From assembly GCF_004000215.1 (NCBI RefSeq), contig NZ_RBVY01000002.1:186001-250000 (forward strand): a DNA stretch of 64,000 nt, written 5' to 3'. Of this stretch, positions 1 to 9,316 are shown one piece after another. Origin of the DNA: Nitratireductor alexandrii. GTDB taxonomy: Bacteria; Pseudomonadota; Alphaproteobacteria; Rhizobiales; Rhizobiaceae. The position numbers and the translations under genes were made by a program. Below the pieces are notes generated by a model. That model worked only from the letters and a program-made list of their open reading frames with translations, was not told the DNA's origin and did not search any database. How positions within the stretch are numbered: the first letter of the stretch is position 1; every line of letters begins with the position of its first letter.

Positions 1-121
1 CCACCCTTTCAGCGGTGCGCCGAATCGGCTCCGCCGGCCGTCGTCCCTTAATGTCCCGTTAATCTTTTAGCATATGCGGAACGGCTTGCACGCCGCGCTT
101 GCGGAAAAAGTTAACGGAGCC

Positions 122-502
122 TTAATTGCCGAACATTGCCGCGGTATCGCGCGACAACGCCTCGCCCTCCTTCATGTAGCGCTCGATCGCCGCCATGGTC
201 GATTCGGTGCAGGTCACATGCGTCTCGGCGAAGGAACGGTAGCCGCGATTGAAGCGCGCGACGAAGCGGGCCCGCTTGTCCGCGGATGGATTTTCGCTCG
301 CCAGCAGCGCCTCCATCTGCTCGCGCCACAAATTGCCCGTCTCTCCGCACAGATTGCGCAGATAATGCAGCGAACCCAGCACCTCGGCGAGCCGCAACAG
401 TCGCTCTTCATACGGCGCGTCGACGGCGCGCGCCGGTATGGCCGTCAGTGTCGAAAGCGCCAGAACGGCGTAGAGAAGGGCGGTTGTCACGCGCATGGTC
501 AT
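122..502 (-). CDS. TIGR02301 family secreted protein
   Basis: A 126-residue protein with a clear Sec signal peptide: MTMR, a hydrophobic run to about residue 24, then an Ala-Arg-Ala cleavage site. The mature part is helical and carries two cysteines (in LRNLCGE and HVTCTE) that could form a disulfide. The motifs YEERLLRLAEVLGSLHYLR and RFNRGYRSF match my recollection of TIGR02301, a short family of unknown function found mainly in Hyphomicrobiales. The start codon lies inside the stop codon of the upstream NUDIX gene (ATGA overlap), so the two are probably translated together. Predicted location is the periplasm. The function is unknown, and the family call is from memory of the pattern. Confidence 0.8.
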   Translation of the reverse strand: MTMRVTTALLYAVLALSTLTAIPARAVDAPYEERLLRLAEVLGSLHYLRNLCGETGNLWREQMEALLASENPSADKRARFVARFNRGYRSFAETHVTCTESTMAAIERYMKEGEALSRDTAAMFGN

Positions 503-957
503 CGATCCTGGCCGCTGATTTTGTCACCAGCAAGACCGGCCGCCACGCCGGTTCCCGCCAGCATGGCGTCGACGGCGCTGCGCATCGACGGCGGCATGGC
601 AAGCGCGCGCGCCTCGCAGAGCGAATACCAGCCGACCGTTTCGGCATCGTCGGCCGCGACCGCCTCGCCGCCGGCATAATCGGCCGCAAACACCGTCAGT
701 CGGAATGTCGATGGGTGGTCGCTGGCCGCCGGCAGGTCGACGACCTGGTGCACGACGAGCGCACCCGCCGAAAGCCCGGTTTCTTCCCTCAGTTCGCGCC
801 GCGCGGCTTCCTCGAGCGTCTCGCCGGCCTCCACCCGGCCGCCGGGAAAGGCATAGACGCCCTTCGACGGCGCGCGCGCGCGCCGCACCAGCAACAGCCG
901 GTCGCCGCGCCTGAGCGCGACCGACACGGCCAGTATGGGCGCTTCAACCTGTCTCAT
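499..957 (-). CDS. NUDIX hydrolase
   Basis: A 152-residue NUDIX-fold pyrophosphohydrolase. The Nudix box is visible as GGRVEAGETLEEAARRELREE followed by TGL, matching GX5EX7REUXEEXGU, in which the Glu residues bind Mg2+. The N-terminal strand (ILAVSVALRRGDRLLLVRRA) is typical of small NUDIX enzymes that hydrolyse nucleoside-diphosphate-linked substrates such as ADP-ribose or oxidised nucleotides; the substrate cannot be read from sequence. I chose the Met of MRQVEAP at 957 because the open frame continuing upstream to 1065 is Arg-rich, has no family similarity and overlaps the divergent SRAP gene. It overlaps the TIGR02301 gene by four bases. Confidence 0.9.
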   Translation of the reverse strand: MRQVEAPILAVSVALRRGDRLLLVRRARAPSKGVYAFPGGRVEAGETLEEAARRELREETGLSAGALVVHQVVDLPAASDHPSTFRLTVFAADYAGGEAVAADDAETVGWYSLCEARALAMPPSMRSAVDAMLAGTGVAAGLAGDKISGQDR

Positions 958-1046
958 GGCCGCAACAGGTAGCCGTCCGCGCGCCGCTGCGCAATCTGTG
1001 CCGGCGCCGGCTTGACGCGGGCACCGCCGGCGGCGACCCTGTCGCC

Positions 1047-1814
1047 ATGTGTGGACGGTTTGCATTGACGGCGACGCTCGACGAGGTCGAGACGTTTTTG
1101 GGCGTGGCCGGCGGCGAGGATTTCCCGCCGCGCTACAACATCGCCCCGACCCAGCCGATCCTGGTCGCGCTCGCCGGCCCGCCGCGCCAGCCGGGTTCGA
1201 ACCTGCCCGACAGGCAGGCGCTGCTTGTGCGCTGGGGGTTCATTCCTGCGTGGGCCAAGAACCCGACGGACCTGCCGCTGCTCATCAATGCGCGCTCGGA
1301 GACCGCGGCGGAAAAAAACACCTTTAAGGCCGCCATGCGCCATCGCCGGGCGTTGATCCCGGCCTCCGGCTTTTTCGAATGGAAGCGCCGGGACAAGGCA
1401 AAGGCGCAGCCTTATTTCGTGCGGCCGCGCGAGGGCGGGCTGGTCGCCTTTGGCGGGCTGATGGAAACCTATCTCGATCCCGGCGGATCGGAACTCGACA
1501 CGGCGGCGATCCTGACCACGGCCGCGAACGCTAAGATCGCCGATATCCACCACCGTATGCCGGTGGTGATCCGCCCTGAGCATTTTTCGCGCTGGCTCGA
1601 CTGCCGCAGAAACGGCCCGGCCGATGTCGCCGATCTTCTGAGCCCGGTCGAGCCCGGCTTCTTCGAGGCGATCCCGATTTCCGACAAGGTCAACAAGGTC
1701 GCCAATGCCGGCGCGGATATCCTGGAACCGGTCGCGCTTGCGCCCGCAACCGGCCTTGGCGAGGCGCCCGCTTCGCCCGCTCAGGCCGCGGGAGCCCAAC
1801 TCGACCTGTTTTGA
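1047..1814 (+). CDS. SOS response-associated peptidase (SRAP, HMCES/YedK type)
   Basis: A 255-residue SRAP-domain protein. It begins Met-Cys-Gly-Arg-Phe; removal of Met exposes the Cys2 that forms a thiazolidine crosslink with abasic sites in single-stranded DNA. That requirement fixes the start codon. Other family marks are the RYNIAPTQ segment, WGFIPAWAK, INARSETAAEK with the catalytic-site Asn and Glu, the ASGFFEWKR block, and the late His in HHRMPVVI. Known members shield abasic sites in ssDNA during replication. The gene is divergent from the NUDIX gene with about 90 bp between the starts. No LexA box is evident by eye. A 6-bp GC hairpin (1821-1835) follows the stop but has no U-tract. 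Confidence 0.95.
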   Translation: MCGRFALTATLDEVETFLGVAGGEDFPPRYNIAPTQPILVALAGPPRQPGSNLPDRQALLVRWGFIPAWAKNPTDLPLLINARSETAAEKNTFKAAMRHRRALIPASGFFEWKRRDKAKAQPYFVRPREGGLVAFGGLMETYLDPGGSELDTAAILTTAANAKIADIHHRMPVVIRPEHFSRWLDCRRNGPADVADLLSPVEPGFFEAIPISDKVNKVANAGADILEPVALAPATGLGEAPASPAQAAGAQLDLF

Positions 1815-1845
1815 CGGCGTCCGCGCAAGGCGCGGTGGCGCGTGG

Positions 1846-2010
1846 CTAAGCCGTCCGGCCGGTGGCCGAAACGCCGTTGTTCTCTTTCGCCTTCAGGCAG
1901 ATCAGGGCCGCCAGAACGGCCGCCGGGCCGATGGCGCGATACTTGCTGGTGAGTGCTTGATCCTCGGCGCGCTGGCGTTCGCGTTCGGCTTCGATCGTGG
2001 TGCGTGGCAT
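1846..2010 (-). CDS. Possible small protein of 54 residues
   Basis: A short reading frame starting MPRTTIEAERERQRAEDQAL and continuing with a charged helix, a hydrophobic stretch (AIGPAAVLAALICL, about residues 29-43) and a polar tail. The pattern of charged N-terminal helix plus one short hydrophobic helix resembles small conserved proteins of rhizobia, though I cannot confirm a homologue. A modest purine-rich stretch precedes the ATG. The frame is open much further upstream (to 2277), but that part is Arg/Pro-rich and looks non-coding. It is convergent with the SRAP gene. It could be a chance ORF. Confidence 0.4.
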   Translation of the reverse strand: MPRTTIEAERERQRAEDQALTSKYRAIGPAAVLAALICLKAKENNGVSATGRTA

Positions 2011-2413
2011 GGCGTTTTTGAACCTGTCTCGTTCTCGTTCGCGGCAACCGCTGAACGGCCGCCACTTGGGTCTCGATTGCGACCGAAACGTGGCAGTTGC
2101 CGCTCTGTTTCCCAGGGTGCGGTGATTCCGCTTAACGGAGGGTTTCTTGCGGGCCCACTGTTGCGTTCCGACAACATGTCCGGCGTCGGCGGCGCGCCAA
2201 TTCGTCTTGACGGTGGGCGTCGCGGGGGCGATAAAGCCGGCCATGAAAACGCTTGGCGCCATTATCGGCATCTGCATTTGTGGCTAGCGCCCCGCTGGCC
2301 CGGTCGTTTTCGTTCCTCTTCACGGTTGAGAAAAACGCCCCGGCCAGTCGGCGGGCGACGGATTTCGGGTAGCGGCCGGCCGGTTCCGGCGGCCGGTGGT
2401 GAAGGAAAAACGC
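2011..2413. other. Intergenic region upstream of cysS, no gene recognised
   Basis: About 400 nt between the small ORF and cysS. I see no RNA gene, no convincing promoter and no conserved protein. It contains a 14-codon ATG-TAG frame at 2243-2287 that is too short to support. A GC-rich imperfect inverted repeat (about 2372-2394) lies just before the cysS ribosome-binding site and could form a hairpin in the leader. Confidence 0.5.
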
Positions 2414-3955
2414 ATGTCTGAGGCCTTTCGCGGACTACGCCTCTACAACACGCTGAGCCGGGAGAAGGAGGATTTCATCCCCCTCGATCCGGACAATGTG
2501 CGCCTTTATGTCTGCGGGCCGACGGTCTACGATTTCGCCCATATCGGCAATGCCCGCCCCGTCATCGTCTTCGACGTGCTTTACCGGCTGCTGCGCCATC
2601 TCTACGGCGCCGATCACGTCACCTATGTGCGCAACATCACCGACGTCGACGACAAGATCAACGCGCGCGCGTTGCGCGATTTCGGCGCGGAGATCGGCGC
2701 CGGCCGTCTGAGCCTCAACCAGGCGATCGGCAAGGTGACGCAAAAGACGGCCGACCAGTTTCACGAGGACGTCAAGGCGCTCGGCTGCCTCGAGCCTGAT
2801 TTCGAGCCGCGCGCGACCGAATTCGTACTGCCGCGCGACGACGGCAAGACCGACATGGTCGGCCTGATTCAAACGCTCATCGAACGCGGCCATGCCTATG
2901 CGGCGAAAGGCGAAATCCTGTTCGATACCGCCTCCATGCCCGATTATGGCCGCCTCTCGCGGCGCAGGCTGGAGGACCAGCAGGCCGGCGCGCGCGTGGC
3001 GGTCGAGGCCCATAAGAAGACCCCGGCCGATTTCGTGTTGTGGAAACAGTCGTCCAGCGACGAGCCCGGCTGGGACGCGACCTTCGTCATCGACGGCGCG
3101 CGCACGACCATTCGCGGCAGGCCCGGCTGGCACATCGAGTGCTCGGCGATGTCGGCGGCCTATCTCGGCGAGGTCTTCGACATTCACGGTGGCGGGCTTG
3201 ACCTGATCTTCCCGCATCACGAGAACGAGATCGCCCAGTCGCGCTGTGCCCACGGCACCCAGGCGATGGCGCGCTACTGGATGCATAACGGCTTTCTGCA
3301 GGTCGAGGGCCGCAAGATGTCGAAGTCGGAGGGCAATTTCGTCACCATCCACGATCTGCTGCACACCGATAAATTCGGCGGCCGCAAATGGCCCGGCGCG
3401 GTCTTGCGGCTCGCCATGCTGATGACCCATTACCGCGAGCCGATCGATTTTTCCGTGCGCAGGCTGGAAGAGGCTGGCTTCTTGCTGACTGGTTGGTTGG
3501 GCCCGGAGATAAGTCGAGGCATTCCCTCAAAGGGCAGCGTGCATGGCCCGGTGGTGAGCGCGCTTAAAGAGGATCTCGATTTCTGGACGGCCAAACAGGC
3601 CCTAGATGAACTTTCGAAATGGGCACGGTCTCCAGCAAACGCCTCGCCAGCCGACTCCCAGAACGATTTGGCTGCAACGTTGGTATGGTTGGGCTTGGCG
3701 GACGAGGGACGAGATTTTGAAGTCGCCAAAGCTGACAGTGTTGAGTTGCGACAAGAATTGATGGCCGGCCTGGTTGGGTTAACCCGTCAGGAAGTCGAAA
3801 ACCGGGTCACCGAGCGCCTCGCCTTGATCCGCGACAAAAACTGGGCCGAGGCCGACCGCATCCGCGAGGAACTGGCGGCTCAAGGCATTCAGTTGAAGGA
3901 CGGCAAGGACCCCGAGACCGGCGAGCGCGTTACCACCTGGGAGGTGAAGCGGTGA
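2414..3955 (+). CDS. cysS: Cysteinyl-tRNA synthetase
   Basis: A 513-residue class I aminoacyl-tRNA synthetase that charges tRNA-Cys. It has the [16 protein letters not shown] segment (zinc Cys and HIGH-like HIGN), [23 protein letters not shown] and the KMSKS loop. The C-terminal end ([20 protein letters not shown]) is the usual rhizobial ending. I chose the ATG at 2414 because GAAGGA lies 7-8 nt upstream; a GTG at 2396 would give a longer form. Residues of roughly 355-460 are unusual: the expected helical-domain signature close to DDxNTP reads [15 protein letters not shown], and GC falls to about 56% (my count, 3541-3780) against about 70% nearby. This suggests replacement of the helical domain by recombination. 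The reading frame is intact. Confidence 0.96.
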   Translation: MSEAFRGLRLYNTLSREKEDFIPLDPDNVRLYVCGPTVYDFAHIGNARPVIVFDVLYRLLRHLYGADHVTYVRNITDVDDKINARALRDFGAEIGAGRLSLNQAIGKVTQKTADQFHEDVKALGCLEPDFEPRATEFVLPRDDGKTDMVGLIQTLIERGHAYAAKGEILFDTASMPDYGRLSRRRLEDQQAGARVAVEAHKKTPADFVLWKQSSSDEPGWDATFVIDGARTTIRGRPGWHIECSAMSAAYLGEVFDIHGGGLDLIFPHHENEIAQSRCAHGTQAMARYWMHNGFLQVEGRKMSKSEGNFVTIHDLLHTDKFGGRKWPGAVLRLAMLMTHYREPIDFSVRRLEEAGFLLTGWLGPEISRGIPSKGSVHGPVVSALKEDLDFWTAKQALDELSKWARSPANASPADSQNDLAATLVWLGLADEGRDFEVAKADSVELRQELMAGLVGLTRQEVENRVTERLALIRDKNWAEADRIREELAAQGIQLKDGKDPETGERVTTWEVKR

Positions 3956-3986
3956 GGGCGGCGTTGAGGCGTGGAGGAGGCACGCG

Positions 3987-4474
3987 ATGAGCCTCGACAA
4001 CAAGCCGGTCTATGCCGGCGGCTGCCAGTGCGGCGCGGTGCGCTTTCGCGTCGAGGGCGCGCTCGGCGAGGCGTCGGTGTGCCATTGCCGCATGTGCCAG
4101 AAGGCGAGCGGCAATTTTTTCCTGCCGCTGGTGTCCGTGCGCGCCGCCCGGCTCGAATGGACCCGTGCCGAACCGAACCGGTTTCGTTCGTCCAATCACG
4201 TGCGGCGCGGCTTTTGCGAAAAATGCGGCACGCCGCTCACCTACGAGGCGCCGGACGGCGTGGCGCTCGCCATCGCCGCCTTCGACCAGCCTGAAGAGAT
4301 CGCGCCCGTCGTGCAGTGGGGCGTGGAGGCCAAGCTGCCTTACGTGGACGCCCTGCGCGACCTGCCCGGCCGCACGACGCTGGAGGATGAAGCAGCCGGC
4401 ACGTTCCTGCACGAAATCGACTCCTTCCAGCATCCCGACCACGACACCGAAACCTGGCCGCCGGAGGACGAGCG

Positions 4475-4478
<4 letters not shown>
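3987..4478 (+). CDS. GFA family protein (CENP-V/GFA domain), first copy
   Basis: A 163-residue zinc protein of the GFA (glutathione-dependent formaldehyde-activating enzyme-like) fold. Zn-binding Cys motifs are visible in order: GGCQCGAVRF, CHCRMCQKASG and CEKCGTPL. Original Gfa binds glutathione and formaldehyde, but most family members have no proven activity. It has a strong GGAGGAG ribosome-binding site. Its stop overlaps the start of the second GFA copy (ATGA). The C-terminal tail [12 protein letters not shown] is nearly identical to that of the neighbour, so the pair arose by tandem duplication. Confidence 0.92.
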
Positions 4479-5898
<1,420 letters not shown>

Positions 5899-5933
5899 CG
5901 CCGCGCCACGCGGCCCTGTTTCGGACATCTGAT

Positions 5934-7550
5934 ATGACAAAACAGCGCATCTATCTCTTCGACACCACGCTCCGGGACGGCCAGCAGACGCCCGGCATCG
6001 ACTTTTCGGTCGAGGACAAGATCGCCATCGCCGCGCTTCTGGATGATTTCGGCATCGACTATGTCGAAGGCGGCTATCCGGGCGCCAACCCGACCGATAC
6101 GGCGTTTTTTGCCGAAAAGCGTACGGTCCGCTCGGCCTTCGTCGCCTTCGGCATGACCAAGCGGGCCGGCGTCTCCGCCTCCAACGATCCGGGGCTGGCG
6201 GCGCTGATCGCCTCGGCCTCCGACGCGGTCTGTTTCGTCGCCAAGAGCTGGGACTACCACGTGCGCGTCGCGCTTGGCTGCACCAACGAGGAAAATCTCG
6301 AATCGATCCGTGCCTCGGTCGCCGCGGCGGTCGCCGCCGGCAAAGAGCCGATGCTTGATTGCGAGCATTTCTTCGACGGTTACAAGGCCAATCCCGACTA
6401 TGCGCTCGCCTGCGTCCGGGCGGCCCACGAGGCCGGTGCGCGCTGGGTGGTGTTGTGCGACACCAATGGTGGCACTCAGCCGGCCGAAATTCGCGGGATC
6501 GTCGAAAGCGTGATCGCCGCCGGCATCCCCGGCGATCGGCTGGGCATTCATGCCCATGACGATACCGGGCAGGCGGTGGCCAATTCGCTGGCCGCGATCG
6601 AGGCCGGCGTGCGCCAGGTGCAGGGGACGCTGAACGGTATCGGCGAGCGCTGCGGCAACGCCAATCTGGTCTCGCTGATCCCGACGCTGATGCTCAAGCC
6701 GGTCTACGCCGACCGCTTCGAGACCGGCCTGTCGACCGAAGCGCTCTCCGGCATTTCGCGTCTCAGCCACGCCTTCGACGAATTGCTCAACCGCGCGCCG
6801 GAGCCGCAGGCCCCTTATGTCGGCGCGTCGGCCTTTGCCACCAAGGCCGGCATCCATGCCTCGGCGCTGTTGAAGGAGCCGCAGACCTATGAACACGTGC
6901 CGCCGGAGGCCGTCGGCAATGCGCGGCGCGTCATGGTTTCCGACCAGGGTGGCAAGGCGAATTTCATCGCCGAGCTGAAGCGCCGCGGCATCGCGGTCGC
7001 AAAGGACGATCCGCGTCTCGACACGTTGATCGCGCTGGTCAAGGAGCGGGAGGCGTCGGGCTATGCCTATGAAGGCGCGGACGCCAGTTTCGAGCTTCTG
7101 GCGCGGCGTACGCTCGGCCGGGTGCCGGATTTTTTCGCGGTCGATTCCTTCCGCTGCATGGTCGAACGCCGTTTCGACGCCAACGGCCAGTTGAAGACCG
7201 TGTCGGAGGCAATCGTGCGCGTGACGGTCGATGGCGAAACCAAGCTCTCGGTGGCCGAGGGGCATGGGCCGGTCAACGCGCTCGACATCGCGCTGCGCAA
7301 GGATCTCGGCATTTTCCAGAACGAGATCGCCGACATGGAATTGGTCGACTACAAGGTGCGCATCCTCAACGGCGGCACGGAAGCGGTGACCCGCGTGCTG
7401 ATCGAATCGCATGACGGCGCCGGCGCGCGCTGGTGGACGGTGGGTGTGTCCGACAACATCATCGACGCCTCTTTCCAGGCACTGATGGATTCGATCGTCT
7501 ACAAGCTGATCAAGAATCGCGAAGCGCAAACCCTGGCCGCGGCACAGTAG
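5934..7550 (+). CDS. cimA: (R)-citramalate synthase
   Basis: A 538-residue enzyme of the LeuA/CimA family that condenses pyruvate and acetyl-CoA to citramalate, the first step of the threonine-independent isoleucine route. The TIM-barrel has FDTTLRDGQQTPG with metal and pyruvate residues, CFVAKSWDYHV, HAHDDTGQAVAN with the metal-binding His pair, and GERCGNANL. A C-terminal LeuA-type dimer/allosteric domain spans about residues 395-525 (FRCMVERRFDANG, DYKVRILNGGTEAVTRVLIES). I prefer the ATG at 5934 because the protein then begins MTKQRIYLFDTTLRDG like its relatives. The ATG at 5895 (13 residues longer) overlaps the pip stop and is also possible. Confidence 0.93.
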   Translation: MTKQRIYLFDTTLRDGQQTPGIDFSVEDKIAIAALLDDFGIDYVEGGYPGANPTDTAFFAEKRTVRSAFVAFGMTKRAGVSASNDPGLAALIASASDAVCFVAKSWDYHVRVALGCTNEENLESIRASVAAAVAAGKEPMLDCEHFFDGYKANPDYALACVRAAHEAGARWVVLCDTNGGTQPAEIRGIVESVIAAGIPGDRLGIHAHDDTGQAVANSLAAIEAGVRQVQGTLNGIGERCGNANLVSLIPTLMLKPVYADRFETGLSTEALSGISRLSHAFDELLNRAPEPQAPYVGASAFATKAGIHASALLKEPQTYEHVPPEAVGNARRVMVSDQGGKANFIAELKRRGIAVAKDDPRLDTLIALVKEREASGYAYEGADASFELLARRTLGRVPDFFAVDSFRCMVERRFDANGQLKTVSEAIVRVTVDGETKLSVAEGHGPVNALDIALRKDLGIFQNEIADMELVDYKVRILNGGTEAVTRVLIESHDGAGARWWTVGVSDNIIDASFQALMDSIVYKLIKNREAQTLAAAQ

Positions 7551-7626
7551 GCCAGAAGCGGTTTCACCGCTGATCCATGCGGACATGCCGTTGACCGCGC
7601 GTGGGGTCAGGGCGCATAGCACCAAT

Positions 7627-8532
7627 ATGACAGTCGACACGGCTCCGGCCGAAAACGCCGCCGCGCGCGGTTTTGCCTTTGCCTTCAGCGCCTATTTCCT
7701 GTGGGGGCTTCTGCCGCTCTACCTCAAGCTGGTGGGCCATGTTCCGGCTGTCGAGGTGCTCGCCCACCGTGTCCTCTGGTCGGTGCCGCTCGCCGGCATG
7801 GTGCTGATCCTGCTCGGCCGAACCGCCGATGTGAAGGCCGCCCTGCGCTCGCCGCGCACGCTCGCCATGGCCACGCTCACCGCCGCCCTGATCTCGGTCA
7901 ATTGGGGCGTCTATGTCTGGGCGATCGCGGCCGAACGCACGGTCGAGGCCTCGCTCGGCTACTACATCAATCCGCTGGTCAGCGTGCTGATGGGAGCGGT
8001 GTTCTTGAAGGAGCGGCTGTCGCGCCTGCAGATGGTCGCCATCGCGCTCGCCGCGGCCGCCGTCGCGTTGTTGACGGTCAGAGCCGGCGGCCTGCCGTGG
8101 GTATCGCTGGTGTTGGCCTTCTCCTTCGCCGTCTACGGCTTTTTCCGCAAGACGCTGCCCATCGGGCCGAGCCAGGGTTTTTTCCTCGAAGTGATGGTGC
8201 TGTGTCTGCCCGCGCTCGCCTATATCGCCTGGCTGGCCATGCGCGGCGAGGGGCATTTCGTGCTGACGGCGCCGGCCGACATGCTGTTGCTCGTCGGCTG
8301 CGGGGTGGTCACGGCCGGGCCGCTGATGCTGTACGGTTTCGGTGCCAAACTGTTGCGGCTGTCGACCATCGGCATCATGCAATATATCGCCCCGAGCATG
8401 ATCTTCCTGCTCGCCGTGTTCGTGTTTGGCGAACCCTTCGGCGAAACCCGTCTGCTGGCCTTCGGCCTGATCTGGATCGCGCTGGCGCTCTACAGCTGGT
8501 CGATGTACCGCGATCGCGGCACGCCGGCATAG
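7627..8532 (+). CDS. rarD: RarD family EamA transporter
   Basis: A 301-residue inner-membrane protein with about ten hydrophobic segments in two EamA (DMT superfamily) repeats. The N-terminus RGFAFAFSAYFLWGLLPLYLK and the block SLGYYINPLVSVLMGAVFLKERLSRLQ are characteristic of RarD, as is GFGAKLLRLSTIGIMQYIAPSMIF near the end. The substrate is not established for this subfamily. The start is uncertain: ATG 7627 gives a short leader before the first helix; ATG 7585 adds 14 residues. Neither has a strong ribosome-binding site. Confidence 0.88.
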   Translation: MTVDTAPAENAAARGFAFAFSAYFLWGLLPLYLKLVGHVPAVEVLAHRVLWSVPLAGMVLILLGRTADVKAALRSPRTLAMATLTAALISVNWGVYVWAIAAERTVEASLGYYINPLVSVLMGAVFLKERLSRLQMVAIALAAAAVALLTVRAGGLPWVSLVLAFSFAVYGFFRKTLPIGPSQGFFLEVMVLCLPALAYIAWLAMRGEGHFVLTAPADMLLLVGCGVVTAGPLMLYGFGAKLLRLSTIGIMQYIAPSMIFLLAVFVFGEPFGETRLLAFGLIWIALALYSWSMYRDRGTPA

Positions 8533-8592
8533 GGAACGCGCCCGGCTTGACGCCGCCTCCGGCTACAAGCCTTCCCGGACGGGGCTGAAACG

Positions 8593-9201
8593 CTAGAGTC
8601 GGTTGATCACCTGGCGGTCGCCGCGCGCGTCCTGGCCTGCCGACGTTTCGGCGACCAGTGTCGGGACGATGTCGTCGACCCGGTCGATAACCAGCGGCCG
8701 CACGCGGTCGCCCGTATGGACGAAACCTTCGGCGCGCATATGGTCGAGCAGCGCCAGCATCGGATCCCAGAAGCCGTCCAGATTGGCAAACACGATCGGT
8801 TTGGAATGGCGCCCGAGCTGGGCCCAGGTCATGATCTCGACGATTTCCTCCAGCGTGCCGATGCCGCCGGGCAGCGCCACGAAAGCGTCGGATTTTTCGA
8901 ACATGATATGCTTGCGCTGGTGCATGTCCTCGGTGGTGACGAGTTCGTCGAGCTGGGCAAGGGCGTCTTCGGTGGCCTCCTTGTTCATCAGGAAGCGCGG
9001 GATGATGCCGGTCACCTTGCCGCCGGCGCCCATCGCGCCGGACGCGACCGCGCCCATCACGCCCTTGGCGCCGCCGCCATAGACGAGGCGCAGGCCGGCC
9101 GCGCCGATCGCTCCGCCGAGCGCCGCCCCGGCCTCGACATAGCGGGCGGAGCTGCCTGCAGATGAACCACAATAAACGCAGATCGAATGAATGCTTTTCA
9201 T
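8593..9201 (-). CDS. LOG family protein (nucleotide 5'-monophosphate phosphoribohydrolase-like)
   Basis: A 202-residue Rossmann-fold protein of the LOG/lysine-decarboxylase-like family. The N-terminus ICVYCGSSAG, the GGGAKGVMGAVA loop and the PGGIGTLEEIVE motif (PGGxGTxxE, catalytic Arg and Glu region) are diagnostic. Characterised LOG proteins release the base from cytokinin or purine ribonucleoside 5'-monophosphates; bacterial versions may act in nucleotide salvage or make cytokinin. It is convergent with rarD and divergent from the LysM gene, an arrangement I recall from other rhizobia. No special regulation is visible. Confidence 0.92.
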   Translation of the reverse strand: MKSIHSICVYCGSSAGSSARYVEAGAALGGAIGAAGLRLVYGGGAKGVMGAVASGAMGAGGKVTGIIPRFLMNKEATEDALAQLDELVTTEDMHQRKHIMFEKSDAFVALPGGIGTLEEIVEIMTWAQLGRHSKPIVFANLDGFWDPMLALLDHMRAEGFVHTGDRVRPLVIDRVDDIVPTLVAETSAGQDARGDRQVINRL

Positions 9202-9316
9202 GGTCGCGATTGGTGATCCCCCGGGCTTCGCGGGTCAAGTGCCGCATGCCGTTTTTCTTGTCGCACCGCGGAAAACAGGATAAATCGTCCCTAATCGGCA
9301 AAGGACCGCACTCAAG

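Noticed and set aside
2243-2287. A 14-codon ATG-TAG frame upstream of cysS (MKTLGAIIGICICG)
   Set aside because: Looks like a truncated signal peptide but is too short, lacks a good ribosome-binding site and has no visible context.
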